This document shows positions 23,584 through 34,521 of a DNA stretch of 40,623 nucleotides, piece by piece. A program made the translations under genes and the position numbers. The notes under the pieces are model-generated. The model did no database searches, was not told where the DNA came from, and saw nothing but the letters and a program-made list of their open reading frames with translations. The first letter of the stretch is position 1. Each line of letters starts with the position of its first letter. The DNA comes from Saccharothrix coeruleofusca (GTDB taxonomy: Bacteria > Actinomycetota > Actinomycetes > Mycobacteriales > Pseudonocardiaceae). The stretch covers positions 705,719 through 746,341 of the forward strand of contig NZ_BMRG01000003.1 of assembly GCF_014648515.1 (NCBI RefSeq), in the 5' to 3' direction.

Positions 23584-24227
23584 CGGCCGTCCGGCAGCCG
23601 CACCTCCAGGCGCACCGCGGGCACGTCGGGGCGGTCGGCGTACTGGCCGACCGCCTCGTCCACGAACCACTCCGCCAGGTGCGGGGGCAGGTCGGCGAAG
23701 CCGACGCCGCAGTCCAGGTCGACCAGGTGCAGCCACACCTCGCGCAGCCGCAGCCAGGGGACGCGGTGGGCCAGCAGCGGGCCGCGCAGGTGGGCCACCT
23801 CGGCCTCCCACGCCCCGGCGGGCAGCTCGGCCGCGGCGGTGGCGAACCGCTGGCAGGCCGCGTCCAGGTCCGCCCGCAGCAGCTGGGGCCAGCGGATCGC
23901 GCCCTCGGCGATGTCGGCGTCCCGGTCCGCCGCGCTGGGGTACATCTGGTGCTCGACCCCGGTCTTGGCCCAGGTCAGCAGGTTGACCAGGGCGTCGGCC
24001 TGGCGGGCCAGGTGGGTGATGACGTGTGCCCGGCTCCAGCCGGGCAGCAGGCTGGGTCCGCGCATCGCCACCTGGTCCAGCCCCTCGACCGCGGCGTACA
24101 GGGCGGACGTGGCCACCTCCACCTCGGCCAGCCCGGCGACCGCGTCCTGCGCGGCCGCGGACTGCTCGCGCGGCGCGGGTACGCTCGTTCCGGTGGAGTG
24201 GACCTGGGCTGCATCAGCGAAGCTCAT
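23436..24227 (-). CDS. Maleylpyruvate isomerase family (mycothiol-dependent/DinB-like) protein
   Basis: A 263-residue protein of the mycothiol-dependent maleylpyruvate isomerase family. The N-terminal DinB-like four-helix bundle carries the metal-binding pattern GWSRAHVITHLARQADAL (His) and RLREVWLHLVDLDCG (Glu and His). The C-terminal domain (about 190-263, RLEVRLPDGRQRSWELTTTG to DAIGWLTGR) is the SCP2-like cap typical of the family. It could isomerise maleylpyruvate or transfer mycothiol. The ATG at 24227 is preferred to the GTG at 24233 for its better-spaced GAGG. It overlaps the acyltransferase end by 148 bp. Confidence 0.88.
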   Translation of the reverse strand: MSFADAAQVHSTGTSVPAPREQSAAAQDAVAGLAEVEVATSALYAAVEGLDQVAMRGPSLLPGWSRAHVITHLARQADALVNLLTWAKTGVEHQMYPSAADRDADIAEGAIRWPQLLRADLDAACQRFATAAAELPAGAWEAEVAHLRGPLLAHRVPWLRLREVWLHLVDLDCGVGFADLPPHLAEWFVDEAVGQYADRPDVPAVRLEVRLPDGRQRSWELTTTGSDASTSLSGAAADAIGWLTGRQDGTRLDGTAPALPSWL

Positions 24228-24410
24228 GGGCACCTCATCCCCGATCGGCCGCCGAATGGCCTATCGCTCCAGCGTAGGGGCGTTGCCCACCCCTAGGTAG
24301 ACCCGTTGGCGCACGATCGGGCGGAAGCGGGCCGGTTTTTGTCGGTGGTCGGCCCTAGCATGGGGCGTCACCCTCCTCGGTCGGGGAAGCATCAGGTCCA
24401 GTACGCTTTT

Positions 24411-24426
24411 TCGAACGCGTGTTCGG
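24411..24426. promoter_or_regulatory. LexA (SOS) box upstream of uvrA
   Basis: TCGAACGCGTGTTCGG matches the actinobacterial SOS consensus TCGAAC-N4-GTTCGA at 15 of 16 positions counting the free spacer (last base differs). It lies 28 bp before the uvrA GTG and directly after a TACGCT -10-like hexamer (24402-24407), where bound LexA would block initiation. Confidence 0.85.
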
Positions 24427-24454
24427 GGATCGCAGAAGTCGAAGGGAACCGTAA

Positions 24455-27325
<2,871 letters not shown>

Positions 27326-27329
27326 CACG

Positions 27330-27378
27330 ACCCCGGTGGGGGCGCGGCCGGTTCTGGTTTGCGCGCCCCCGCCGGGGT
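27330..27378. terminator. uvrA terminator hairpin
   Basis: Arms 27330-27346 and 27362-27378 pair over 17 positions with one mismatch (T27337/G27371), starting 5 bp after the uvrA stop. The hairpin covers the first candidate starts of the next gene, supporting a later start for it. Confidence 0.75.
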
Positions 27379-27391
27379 GAACACGGTGGTC

Positions 27392-27874
27392 ATGCCGGTG
27401 AACTCCTACCGCTTCCGCAGCGTCTGGTCCGTGGCGGCTCCGCCCGGCGAGGTCTACGACGTGCTGGCCGACCTGCGCGGCTACCTGGACTGGTGGCCCG
27501 AGGTGCGCGAGGGCCGCCAGATCGGCGAGCAGGCCGCCGAGCTGCGCTGTCGTTCACTGCTGCCCTACGACCTGGTCTTCGAGGTCCACCACAACACCAG
27601 CGACCGCGAGCGGCTGCTGCTGCGCGCGGACCTGGTGGGCGACCTCGACGGCACGGTGGGCTGGACGCTGCTGCCCGAGGGCGAGGGCACCAGGGTCGTC
27701 TACGACCAGGAGGTGGTCGTGCGCAAGCCGCTGCTGCGCCTGCTGGGCCTGCCCGCGCGGCCCCTGCTCAAGGCCAACCACGAGCTGATGATGCGCCACG
27801 GGCGGCGCGGACTGGAGACCTACCTGGCGGGTTTGCGGGCCGCGCGCCAGTCCCGCGTTCGGGAGGCCGGGTAG
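27392..27874 (+). CDS. SRPBCC family protein (polyketide cyclase/dehydrase-like)
   Basis: A 160-residue single START/SRPBCC-fold protein. It begins NSYRFRSVWSVAAPPGEVYD, then VLADLRGYLDWWPEVREG, a pattern typical of the polyketide cyclase/dehydrase group, and continues through LLPYDLVFEVHHNTSDRERL and GTVGWTLLPEGEGTRVVY to a C-terminal helix ANHELMMRHGRRGLETYLAG. Such proteins bind lipids or aromatic ligands; the ligand is unknown. ATG 27392 is chosen because earlier TTG/GTG codons fall inside the uvrA terminator hairpin. Confidence 0.82.
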   Translation: MPVNSYRFRSVWSVAAPPGEVYDVLADLRGYLDWWPEVREGRQIGEQAAELRCRSLLPYDLVFEVHHNTSDRERLLLRADLVGDLDGTVGWTLLPEGEGTRVVYDQEVVVRKPLLRLLGLPARPLLKANHELMMRHGRRGLETYLAGLRAARQSRVREAG

Positions 27875-27913
27875 TGGTCACCGGCCCGCCCGGAGACGCC
27901 GGGTGGTACTTGC
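27869..27913. repeat. Intergenic repeat GGGTAGT-ACCGG-GTACTTGC, copy A
   Basis: This segment begins in the SRPBCC stop codon region and matches 38035-38080: GGGTAGT[G/A]GTCACCGGCC, a 14-15 bp variable spacer, then GGGT[G/A]GTACTTGC. Both copies lie immediately after plus-strand genes. Read on the minus strand, both can encode K-Y-x-P and G-D-x-Y-P-like peptides, though not in one intact frame here. Confidence 0.6.
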
Positions 27914-28004
27914 CGTAGATCGTGGTGAACCGCTCCGGGCCGCGGTACGTGCATGTGGTGAGCCGGTCGCCGGGACGGACGCGGCGACCGCGAGGAGGTT
28001 CACC

Positions 28005-28331
28005 ATGACCCGCACACGTGCGGTGGCGCTCGGGGCGGTCGCCCCCATCGGTGCCGCGCTGCTCACCGCCTGCGGCCAGGCGCGGCGCGATGGTGCGGTG
28101 CGGGCCACCCTCGGCGGCCTGGGCGCCGTGCTGACCGACAAGGACAGCACGACGCTGTACCGGTTCGACGAGGGCAGTGCGAACCCCTCGGCGTCTACTT
28201 GCGACGGTGCGTGCGCGGTGAAGTGGCCGCCCCGCACCTCTTCCGGCGACGAGTCGTGCGGCGAGGCCAATGGCCACGGCCTGGGTGGTGGCCGGTTCGC
28301 CGCCACTCCGGAGGGGAAGAAGGCGGGCTGA
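28005..28331 (+). CDS. Lipoprotein of the COG4315 'secreted repeat' family with an internal deletion
   Basis: A 108-residue lipoprotein. It has a signal sequence (TRTRAVALGAVAPIGAALLTAC) ending in a lipobox with Cys19, and GAGGAGG lies before the ATG. The first repeat is normal (LGAVLTDKDSTTLYRFDEGS, CDGACAVKWPP with the paired cysteines). The sequence then jumps to GDESCGEANGHGLGG and FAATPEGKKAG, which is the very end of the second repeat in intact relatives. Roughly 40-45 residues, including the second strand-rich unit, are therefore missing. The reading frame stays open, so a shortened protein may be made, but function is doubtful. Confidence 0.75.
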   Translation: MTRTRAVALGAVAPIGAALLTACGQARRDGAVRATLGGLGAVLTDKDSTTLYRFDEGSANPSASTCDGACAVKWPPRTSSGDESCGEANGHGLGGGRFAATPEGKKAG

Positions 28332-28344
28332 CCCCCGGAGGCGG

Positions 28345-28376
28345 GAACCCCCTGCGAGGGAGGGCGCAGGGGGTTC
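28345..28376. terminator. Bidirectional terminator between lipoprotein and GntP genes
   Basis: A perfect 12-bp stem (GAACCCCCTGCG 28345-28356 with 28365-28376) encloses an 8-nt loop, between the two convergent stops at 28331 and 28399. Confidence 0.85.
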
Positions 28377-28398
28377 TCCGCGGTTGGCCGGGGGACGC

Positions 28399-29793
28399 TC
28401 AGACCACCAGGCTCAGCAGTGCCGCCACCGCGAAGCCGACCACGGACAGGATGGTCTCCAGCACCGTCCAGGTCTGCAGCGTCTCCTTGACCGACAGCCC
28501 GAAGTAGCGGGACACGATCCAGAAGCCGCCGTCGTTGACGTGCGAGGCGATGATCGAGCCGGACGCGATGGCCATGACCACCAGCGCCAGCTGCGGCTGC
28601 GAGTAGCCGAGGTCGGCCACCACCGGGGCGACGATGCCGGTGGTGGTCACGATGGCCACGGTCGCCGAGCCCTGCGCGATCCGCAGCGCGCAGCTGATCA
28701 CGTAGGACAGCGCGATGACCGGCAGGCCGAGGTCGGACAGCTCGGTGGCCAGCACCTTGCCCACGCCGGTGGCCGAGAGCACCGCGCCGAAGAACCCGCC
28801 CGCGCCGACCACCAGCAGGATCATCGCCACCGGCCGCAGCGAGGCCGCGGACAGCTCGGTGACCTGCTCGCGGGTCATCCCGCGGCGGAAGCCCAGCAGC
28901 CAGAACGCCAGCAGCACGGCGATGGTCAGCGCCACCGCGGGCGTGCCGAAGAAGGTGAACACGCCCAGCAGCGTGGAGCCCTTGGGCAGCAGGATGCTGC
29001 CGAACGTGCCCGCCAGGATCAGCACCAGCGGCACCGCGATGATGCCCAGCACCAGCGACAGCGGCGGCTCGTCGCGGGCACCCTCGCCGCGCGCCTTCTC
29101 CGCGGCGGCCAGCATCTCCTCGGGCACCGGCACGGTCAGCCGCTTGCCGATCCACGACGAGAACAGCACACCGCCGACCAGCCACGACGGGATGGCCACG
29201 GCCAGCGCCATGATGATGATCCAGCCGAGGCTGACCCCCAGCAGACCCGCCGCGGCCACCGGGCCGGGGTGCGGCGGCATGAACGCGTGCATCACCGACA
29301 GGCCGGCCAGCAGCGGCATCGCGTAGAGCACGATCGACCGGCCGCTCTGCTTGGCGGCCACGTACACCAGCGGCGCGAGCACGAAGATGCCGATGTCGAA
29401 GAACACCGGCACGCCGAAGATCAGGCCCGCCAGGCCCATCGCCAGCGGCGCGCGGTTGTCCCCGAACAACGTCAGCAGCTTGCGGGTGAGCACCTGCGCG
29501 CCGCCGGAGGCCTCCAGGATCGCCCCGAGCAGGGTACCCAGGCCGATGATGGCGGTGATGTGGCCGAGGATGCCGCCGAAGCCCTTCTCCAGCAGCGAGT
29601 CCGACGCCTTCTGCGCCGAGCCGACCAGGGTCTCGGTGGGCACGCCCGCCGCCAGCGCGACCAGCAGGCCGACCACGATCAGCGCGATGAAGGGTTCGAC
29701 CTTCCACCTGATGATCAGCAACAGCAGGAGGGCGATGCTGAGCGCGGCCAGCGTCAGCAGCCCTCCGGTCGAGTGCTGCAACCAGTCGATCAC
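28399..29793 (-). CDS. GntP-family gluconate/sugar-acid:H+ symporter
   Basis: A 464-residue permease of the GntP family, with about twelve hydrophobic segments. Landmarks are LLTLAALSIALLLLLIIRWK at the start, FGGILGHITAIIGLGTLLGA, FGVPVFFDIGIFVLAPLVY, HAFMPPHPGPVAAAGLLG, RIAQGSATVAIVTTTGIVAP and SHVNDGGFWIVSRYFG, all conserved in gluconate transporters. It imports gluconate-like acids. The GTG start overlaps the stop of the upstream amidohydrolase by 4 bp, so it is translated with it. In this locus the cargo is probably an amino-sugar acid rather than plain gluconate. Confidence 0.95.
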   Translation of the reverse strand: MIDWLQHSTGGLLTLAALSIALLLLLIIRWKVEPFIALIVVGLLVALAAGVPTETLVGSAQKASDSLLEKGFGGILGHITAIIGLGTLLGAILEASGGAQVLTRKLLTLFGDNRAPLAMGLAGLIFGVPVFFDIGIFVLAPLVYVAAKQSGRSIVLYAMPLLAGLSVMHAFMPPHPGPVAAAGLLGVSLGWIIIMALAVAIPSWLVGGVLFSSWIGKRLTVPVPEEMLAAAEKARGEGARDEPPLSLVLGIIAVPLVLILAGTFGSILLPKGSTLLGVFTFFGTPAVALTIAVLLAFWLLGFRRGMTREQVTELSAASLRPVAMILLVVGAGGFFGAVLSATGVGKVLATELSDLGLPVIALSYVISCALRIAQGSATVAIVTTTGIVAPVVADLGYSQPQLALVVMAIASGSIIASHVNDGGFWIVSRYFGLSVKETLQTWTVLETILSVVGFAVAALLSLVV

Positions 29794-31379
29794 GCGCGGC
29801 TCCGGGGGTTTCGCAGGGAACGGCCAGGCAGGGCGTCGGTGCGCCTGCCGTCGTCGATCACGGGTACCCCGTTGACGACGACGTGGGGGATGCCCGCGGC
29901 GGCTTGCCGGGGCAGGTCGAAGGTGGCGGTGTCGGCCACGGTGTCGGGGTCGAACAGCACCAGGTCCGCGGCGTAGCCCTCGCGGACCAGGCCGCGGTCG
30001 GTCAGCCGCAGCCGCCGCGCGGCCCGCCCGGTCAGGTGCGCCACGCACTCCTCCAGGCCCAGCACGCCCAGTTCGCGCACGTAGCGGGCCAGGTAGCGGG
30101 GGAAGGTGCCCCAGGCGCGCGGGTGCGGCCGGTCGCCGACCAGCAGGCCGTCGCTGCCGCCGGTGTGCGCGGGGTGGCGCATGATCGCCTGCACGTTGTC
30201 CTCGTGGCCCACGTGCATCAGGCAGGACGTGCCCAGCCGCTCGGAGATCAGCACGTCGAAGTACAGCTCGGCGGGCGGGCGGCCCGCCACGCGCGCGGAC
30301 TCGGCGACGCTGCGCCCGACCAGGTGCGCGTTCTCCTCCCGGCGCACGCCGTTGATCTCGATGGAGTCCCAGTCCACCGGCACGCCGTGGCAGCCGTCCG
30401 AGCCGGTGTCCTCGATCTCCGCGCGGACGCGCTCACGGGTGTCCACATCGGACAGGCGGGCCAGGGTGGCCTCCGGGCCGCCCTCGGTGGCCCAGCTGGG
30501 CAGCAGCGCGGACAGGTAGGTCGCGCCGGGCAGGTACGGGTAGGTGTCGAGGGTGATGTCCGCGCCCGCGGCGATCGCCTCGTCCAGCAGCGCCAGCAGC
30601 TCGCCCGCGCGGCCCTCGTTGACCGGGAAGTTCATCGTGGCGTGCGCCAGGTGCAGCGGGCAGCCCGATTCCCTGGACACCGCCACCATCTCCGCGTACG
30701 CCTCCAGCGCGCCCGCGCCGTAGCTGCGGTGGTGCGGGCTGTAGAACCCGCCGTGCTCGCCCACGACCTTGCACAGCTCGACCAGCTCGGCGGTCCCGGC
30801 GTACATGCCGGGCGTGTAGGTCAGCCCCGAGGACAGGCCCATCGCGCCCTGCCGCAGGGACTGCGCGAGCACCGAGCGCATCCGGTCCAGTTCGGCTTCG
30901 GTGGGCGGGCGGTCCTCCCAGCCAAGGCACAGCATCCGCAGCGTGCCCTGCGGCACCAGGTAGGCGGCGTTGACCGCGATGCCGCGGTCGAGCCGGTCCA
31001 GGTACTCGCCGACCGAGCGCCAGTCCCAGTCGAAGCCGGGCGGGTCGTCGTTCCAGCCTGCCAGCTGGCCGCGCAACGTGGCCAGCACCTCGTCGTCCAC
31101 CGGGGCGTAGGACAGCCCGTCCTGGCCGAGCACCTCGGTGGTGACGCCCTGGCTGACCTTGGCCATGTGCTCGGGTTCGGCCAGCACCTGCAGGTCGGAG
31201 TGCGAGTGCATGTCGATGAAGCCCGGCGCGAGCACCAGGCCGTCCGCGTCGACGACGCGCTTGCCCCCCAAGCCGCGGCCGATGCCCGCGATGCGGCCGT
31301 CGGCGACGCCGACGTCGGCTTGGTAGGCGGGCGCTCCGGTGCCGTCGGCCACCAGCGCGCCCCGGTAGACGATGTCCAC
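29790..31379 (-). CDS. N-acyl-D-amino-acid deacylase-type amidohydrolase
   Basis: A 529-residue amidohydrolase of the D-aminoacylase family. The N-terminal beta-sandwich (DIVYRGALVADGTGAPAYQA) leads to the metal motif APGFIDMHSHSD (His58, His60). Later ligands lie in GGFYSPHHRSYG and PLHLAHATMN, and the catalytic Asp probably in HTGGSDGLLVGDRPHPRAWG. The usual GNCG loop, whose Cys bridges metal in the Alcaligenes enzyme, is GQDG here (LGQDGLSYAP), so the metal site differs. In this locus it may deacetylate N-acetyl-D-glucosaminate. It lies between the PLP enzyme and the permease in one minus-strand operon. Confidence 0.9.
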   Translation of the reverse strand: MDIVYRGALVADGTGAPAYQADVGVADGRIAGIGRGLGGKRVVDADGLVLAPGFIDMHSHSDLQVLAEPEHMAKVSQGVTTEVLGQDGLSYAPVDDEVLATLRGQLAGWNDDPPGFDWDWRSVGEYLDRLDRGIAVNAAYLVPQGTLRMLCLGWEDRPPTEAELDRMRSVLAQSLRQGAMGLSSGLTYTPGMYAGTAELVELCKVVGEHGGFYSPHHRSYGAGALEAYAEMVAVSRESGCPLHLAHATMNFPVNEGRAGELLALLDEAIAAGADITLDTYPYLPGATYLSALLPSWATEGGPEATLARLSDVDTRERVRAEIEDTGSDGCHGVPVDWDSIEINGVRREENAHLVGRSVAESARVAGRPPAELYFDVLISERLGTSCLMHVGHEDNVQAIMRHPAHTGGSDGLLVGDRPHPRAWGTFPRYLARYVRELGVLGLEECVAHLTGRAARRLRLTDRGLVREGYAADLVLFDPDTVADTATFDLPRQAAAGIPHVVVNGVPVIDDGRRTDALPGRSLRNPRSRA

Positions 31380-31401
31380 GCGGCCTCCCCGAGGAGTAGG
31401 T

Positions 31402-32664
31402 TCAGAAGTAGGTGCGGATCAGGTCGACCACGGTGGTGCCGCGCACCACCGGGATCAGCTGCCACTTGTCGAACACCGTGCAGGGGTGGGACAGCCCCAG
31501 GCCGATCCAGTCGCCGACCTCGACCGGCGAGTCCTCGGGCAGCCTGAGGAACGCGTGCTGGTCGTTGAGCGCGGTGACCTCCGCCTCCAGCGGCCGCTGC
31601 ACGCCGTCGCGGCCGCGCACCACCTGCGGCTCGGGCAGGCCCTCGTCGAACGAGGCGTCCCGCTTGCCCAGCGTCAGCAGCGCCAGGTCCGGCTGCGGAC
31701 GCGAGGTGACCTGCGCCCAGGCCCGCAGCGCGGAGCGGAACGGCTGCGCGCCGGGCGTGCGCCCCAGCGGCGAGATGCCCCGGTAGAAGCCGTCGTCGTG
31801 GGTGATGTACGCGCCGCTGCGCAGCACCGGCCGCACCGGGAACGGCCACGGCCGGGTCAGCGCCGCCGCGACCTGGTCGAAGTACGCGCTGCCGCCCGCG
31901 GTGACCACGGGCTCGTCGACCTCGAACAGCTCCCGCAGCGAGACGGTCAGCTCGCGCAGCGACTCCAGGTAGCCGTCCACGGCGGCCTTGGCGGCGGGGG
32001 AGGCGTCGTGCGCCAGCGCGCCCTCGTAGCCGCCGACGCCCGCCAGCCGCAGCGCCGGGCTCTGCGCCGCGGCCCGTGCCACGGCCTGCGCGGTCGGCAG
32101 GTCCCGCGCGCCGGTCCGGCCGCCGGGCGCGCCCAGCTCCACCAGCACGTCCACCGGCCGCTCGACCGGGCCCAGCGCCTCGGTCATCCGCTCCACCGAC
32201 GCCACCGAGTCCACCCAGCAGGTGAACTCGAACGCCGGGTCGGCGGCCAGCTCGGCGGCCAGCCAGCGCAGCCCGGCCGGGTCGACCAGCTGGTTGGCCA
32301 GCAGCACCCGGCGCACGCCGAAGGCCCGGTAGACCCGCAGCTGGCTGGTGTTGGCCGCGGTGATGCCCCACGCGCCGTGGTCGAACTGCCGGGCGAACAG
32401 CTGCGGGGCCATGGTGGTCTTGCCGTGCGGGGCGAGCGCGACGCCGTGCTCGGCGCACCAGCGCGCCATCACCGCCAGGTTGTGCTCCAGCGCGTCGGCG
32501 TCCAGCACCACCAGCGGGCCGACGAAGCCGTCGGTGAACAGGTCGGGCCCGCGCGCGGCCAGCTCACCGACGGTCGAGCCGAAGGCGTCGGCGGGCACGC
32601 CCTTGAACCGCCAGTCGATCCGCTCCTGCCGGATGGCGGCGACGGCGTCGCGGTCGAGATCCAC
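31402..32664 (-). CDS. PLP enzyme of the D-threonine aldolase/D-serine (D-glucosaminate) dehydratase group
   Basis: A 420-residue fold-type III PLP enzyme. The N-terminal barrel holds the Schiff-base lysine in VALAPHGKTTMAP (Lys82) and the sheet GPLVVLDADALEHNLAVMAR. The C-terminal domain carries the His/Cys metal site GLGLSHPCTVFDKW that family members use to eliminate the beta-hydroxyl. Relatives include D-threonine aldolase, D-serine dehydratase and D-glucosaminate dehydratase; the locus favours the last. The GTG at 32664 is preferred to the ATG at 32688 because AGGAG lies 7 bp before it. It is the first gene of the minus-strand arm. Confidence 0.85.
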   Translation of the reverse strand: MDLDRDAVAAIRQERIDWRFKGVPADAFGSTVGELAARGPDLFTDGFVGPLVVLDADALEHNLAVMARWCAEHGVALAPHGKTTMAPQLFARQFDHGAWGITAANTSQLRVYRAFGVRRVLLANQLVDPAGLRWLAAELAADPAFEFTCWVDSVASVERMTEALGPVERPVDVLVELGAPGGRTGARDLPTAQAVARAAAQSPALRLAGVGGYEGALAHDASPAAKAAVDGYLESLRELTVSLRELFEVDEPVVTAGGSAYFDQVAAALTRPWPFPVRPVLRSGAYITHDDGFYRGISPLGRTPGAQPFRSALRAWAQVTSRPQPDLALLTLGKRDASFDEGLPEPQVVRGRDGVQRPLEAEVTALNDQHAFLRLPEDSPVEVGDWIGLGLSHPCTVFDKWQLIPVVRGTTVVDLIRTYF

Positions 32665-32683
32665 GAGTCCGCTCCTCACGTTG

Positions 32684-32713
32684 CACATCTCGCAACGGGT
32701 ATTGCGCGATGTG
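32684..32713. promoter_or_regulatory. Shared inverted-repeat operator of the divergent sugar-acid genes
   Basis: CACATCTCGCAA (32684-32695) and TTGCGCGATGTG (32702-32713) form 12-bp arms with one mismatch around a 6-bp loop. CGTTGC-N7-GCAACG overlaps the left arm. The right arm includes the -35 box of the kinase promoter; on the other strand the element falls just after the start of transcription. The IclR protein encoded next door is the likely ligand. Confidence 0.75.
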
Positions 32714-32730
32714 ATGTGGACGTGTGTAAC
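32702..32730 (+). promoter_or_regulatory. Putative promoter of the kinase-iclR arm
   Basis: TTGCGC (32702-32707) and TGTAAC (32725-32730) are spaced by 17 bp, about 45 bp before the kinase start. The -35 box lies inside the operator. Confidence 0.5.
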
Positions 32731-32753
32731 ATTCGGCTCGCCGCCCAGTCAAC
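32723..32753 (-). promoter_or_regulatory. Putative promoter of the PLP enzyme-deacylase-permease arm
   Basis: On the minus strand, TTGACT (32748-32753) is followed after 17-18 bp by TTACAC/TACACA (about 32723-32730). Transcription would begin near 32716, directly at the operator. Confidence 0.5.
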
Positions 32754-32775
32754 GAGTGAAATCCGGAGGACACGG

Positions 32776-33744
32776 ATGCGTTACAGCGTCTCGGGCGGCG
32801 TGGTGTGCCTGGGCGAGACCATGGCGGTCCTCGTCCCCGCCGAGCCCGGACCGGTGCGCGCCGCGCGCACGTGGACGCGGGCGATCGGCGGCGCCGAGTC
32901 CAACGTGGCCGTCCACCTGGCACGCCTGGGCGTGCGCAGCCGGTGGGTCGGCGCGGTGGGCGACGACGCCTTCGGCGGCGCGGTGCTGGACGCCGTCGGC
33001 GGCGCGGGCGTGGACGTCACCGGTGTGCGCGTGGACCCCGACCGGCCCACCGGCCTCTACGTCAAGGAGGCCGACGCGGCGGGCAGCCCGGTGCGCTACT
33101 ACCGGCGCGGCTCGGCGGCTTCGGCGATGGGCCCGGAGGTGCTGGACCGGCTGGACCTGGACGGCGTGGCGCTGGTGCACGTCAGCGGCATCACCGCGGC
33201 GCTGTCGGACAGCTGCCTGGCGCTGCTGCGCGCGATCGTGGCCAGGCCCCGCGACGTGCTGGTGTCCTTCGACCTGAACTGGCGGCCCGCGCTGTGGCGC
33301 GACCGCGACCCCTCGGTGCTGCGCGAGCTGGCCGACGCCGCCGACATCGTGCTGACCGGCTCCGACGAGGCCCAGCTGGTGTGGGGCACCGGAGACCCCG
33401 CGCGGCTGCGGCGGCTGCTGCCCGGCCCCGGCACGCTCGTGGTCAAGCAGGGCGAGCACGGCGCGACCCTGGCCGAGGGCGGCACGACGACCTTCCAGCC
33501 CGCCCTCAAGGTCGAGGTGGTCGAGCCGGTCGGGGCGGGCGACGCGTTCGCCGCCGGGTACCTGGCCGCCCACCTGGCGGGTGAACCGCCCGCGCGCAGG
33601 CTGCGCGCCGGTCACCTCCAAGCCGCCGCGGCGCTGCTGACCAGAGAGGATGTCGGCGACCCGCTGCCGGGTCAGGTGACCACGCCGCTGCTGGACGCCG
33701 ACCCGGAGACCTGGGCCGCCGCGCACCTGAGGAGACGCCGATGA
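32776..33744 (+). CDS. PfkB-family sugar kinase, probable 2-keto-3-deoxygluconate kinase
   Basis: A 322-residue ribokinase-fold kinase. The start VVCLGETMAVLVPAEPGPVR and the substrate motif AIGGAESNVAVHLARLG are those of 2-dehydro-3-deoxygluconokinases. VKEADAAGSPVRYYRRGSAA follows, where the sugar-acid carboxylate is usually held. The ATP-site motif VGAGDAFAAGYLAAH contains the catalytic Asp. CGGAGGA lies 6 bp before the ATG. It overlaps the iclR start by 4 bp (ATGA). Product would be 2-keto-3-deoxy-6-phosphogluconate; the aldolase that splits it is not in the window. Confidence 0.9.
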   Translation: MRYSVSGGVVCLGETMAVLVPAEPGPVRAARTWTRAIGGAESNVAVHLARLGVRSRWVGAVGDDAFGGAVLDAVGGAGVDVTGVRVDPDRPTGLYVKEADAAGSPVRYYRRGSAASAMGPEVLDRLDLDGVALVHVSGITAALSDSCLALLRAIVARPRDVLVSFDLNWRPALWRDRDPSVLRELADAADIVLTGSDEAQLVWGTGDPARLRRLLPGPGTLVVKQGEHGATLAEGGTTTFQPALKVEVVEPVGAGDAFAAGYLAAHLAGEPPARRLRAGHLQAAAALLTREDVGDPLPGQVTTPLLDADPETWAAAHLRRRR

Positions 33745-34490
33745 GCCAGAGCCTGGACCGCGCGCTGACGCTGGTCGGCCAGTTGGCGACCGGGCCCAAG
33801 ACGCTGGAGGAGCTCTCCGGTGTCATCGGCGTGCACAAGTCCACCGCGCTGAGGCTGCTGCGCACCCTGGAGGCGCACCGGTTCGTGCAGCGCGACGGCG
33901 TGCACCACTACCGGCTGGGCACCGCCCTGTTCGACCTGGCCCACCGCGCCCTGGAGGAGCGCGACGTGCGGCGCTGCGCCGAACCCGCGCTGCGCGAGCT
34001 GAACTCGCGGCTGGGCTACACCGTCCACCTCGCGTCCTATGAGGACGGTGAGGTCATCTACATCGACAAGTACGACAGCACCCACCCGATGCGGATGTAC
34101 TCCCGCATCGGCAGACGCGCGCCGCTGCACTGCACGGCGGTGGCCAAGGTGCTGCTGTCGGACCTGCCGGAGACCGAGCGCCGCAAGGTCGCCGCCGCGA
34201 TCGACTACGTGCCGCTGACCGCCAACACCATCACCGATCCGCAGACCTACCTGGCGGAACTGGCCAAGGTGCGGGAGCGCGGGTACGCCGTGGACAACGC
34301 CGAGCACGAGGACTTCATCCACTGCATCGCCGCCCCTGTGCGCGGCGCCCGCGGCGAGGTGGTGGCCGCGGTCTCGATGTCGGTGCCCAAAGTCCTGCTG
34401 GACTACGACGGCCTCATGGGCCACCTGCCCGATCTCCTGGCCACCGCCCGAGCCGCCTCCGTCGAGTGCGGCTGGTCCCCCCGCCCCTAG
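33741..34490 (+). CDS. IclR family transcriptional regulator
   Basis: A 249-residue IclR regulator. Residues 1-65 are the winged helix (SLDRALTLVGQLATGPKTLE, then SGVIGVHKSTALRLLRTLEA). Residues 75-245 are the effector-binding domain with GYTVHLASYEDGEVIYIDKY, the RAPLHCTAVAKVLL motif and HEDFIHCIAAPVRGARGEVV. Proteins of this family control sugar-acid genes such as kdg loci and usually lose or gain DNA affinity on binding a pathway acid. ATGA overlap with the kinase gene shows co-expression, and the operator at 32684-32713 is its likely target. Confidence 0.93.
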   Translation: MSQSLDRALTLVGQLATGPKTLEELSGVIGVHKSTALRLLRTLEAHRFVQRDGVHHYRLGTALFDLAHRALEERDVRRCAEPALRELNSRLGYTVHLASYEDGEVIYIDKYDSTHPMRMYSRIGRRAPLHCTAVAKVLLSDLPETERRKVAAAIDYVPLTANTITDPQTYLAELAKVRERGYAVDNAEHEDFIHCIAAPVRGARGEVVAAVSMSVPKVLLDYDGLMGHLPDLLATARAASVECGWSPRP

Positions 34491-34521
34491 ACCACCGGAC
34501 CACCGTCCCCAACCACCACGC

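Noticed and set aside
3285-24260. Shared 11-mer CGAATGGCCTA upstream of the trypsin and isomerase-family genes as a common regulatory site
   Set aside because: Hundreds of 11-base coincidences are expected in a GC-biased 40-kb window; there is no symmetry or matching position.
28270-29976. A 568-codon plus-strand frame opposite GntP
   Set aside because: Gln/His/Arg-rich shadow of the permease gene; GntP motifs on the other strand are unequivocal.
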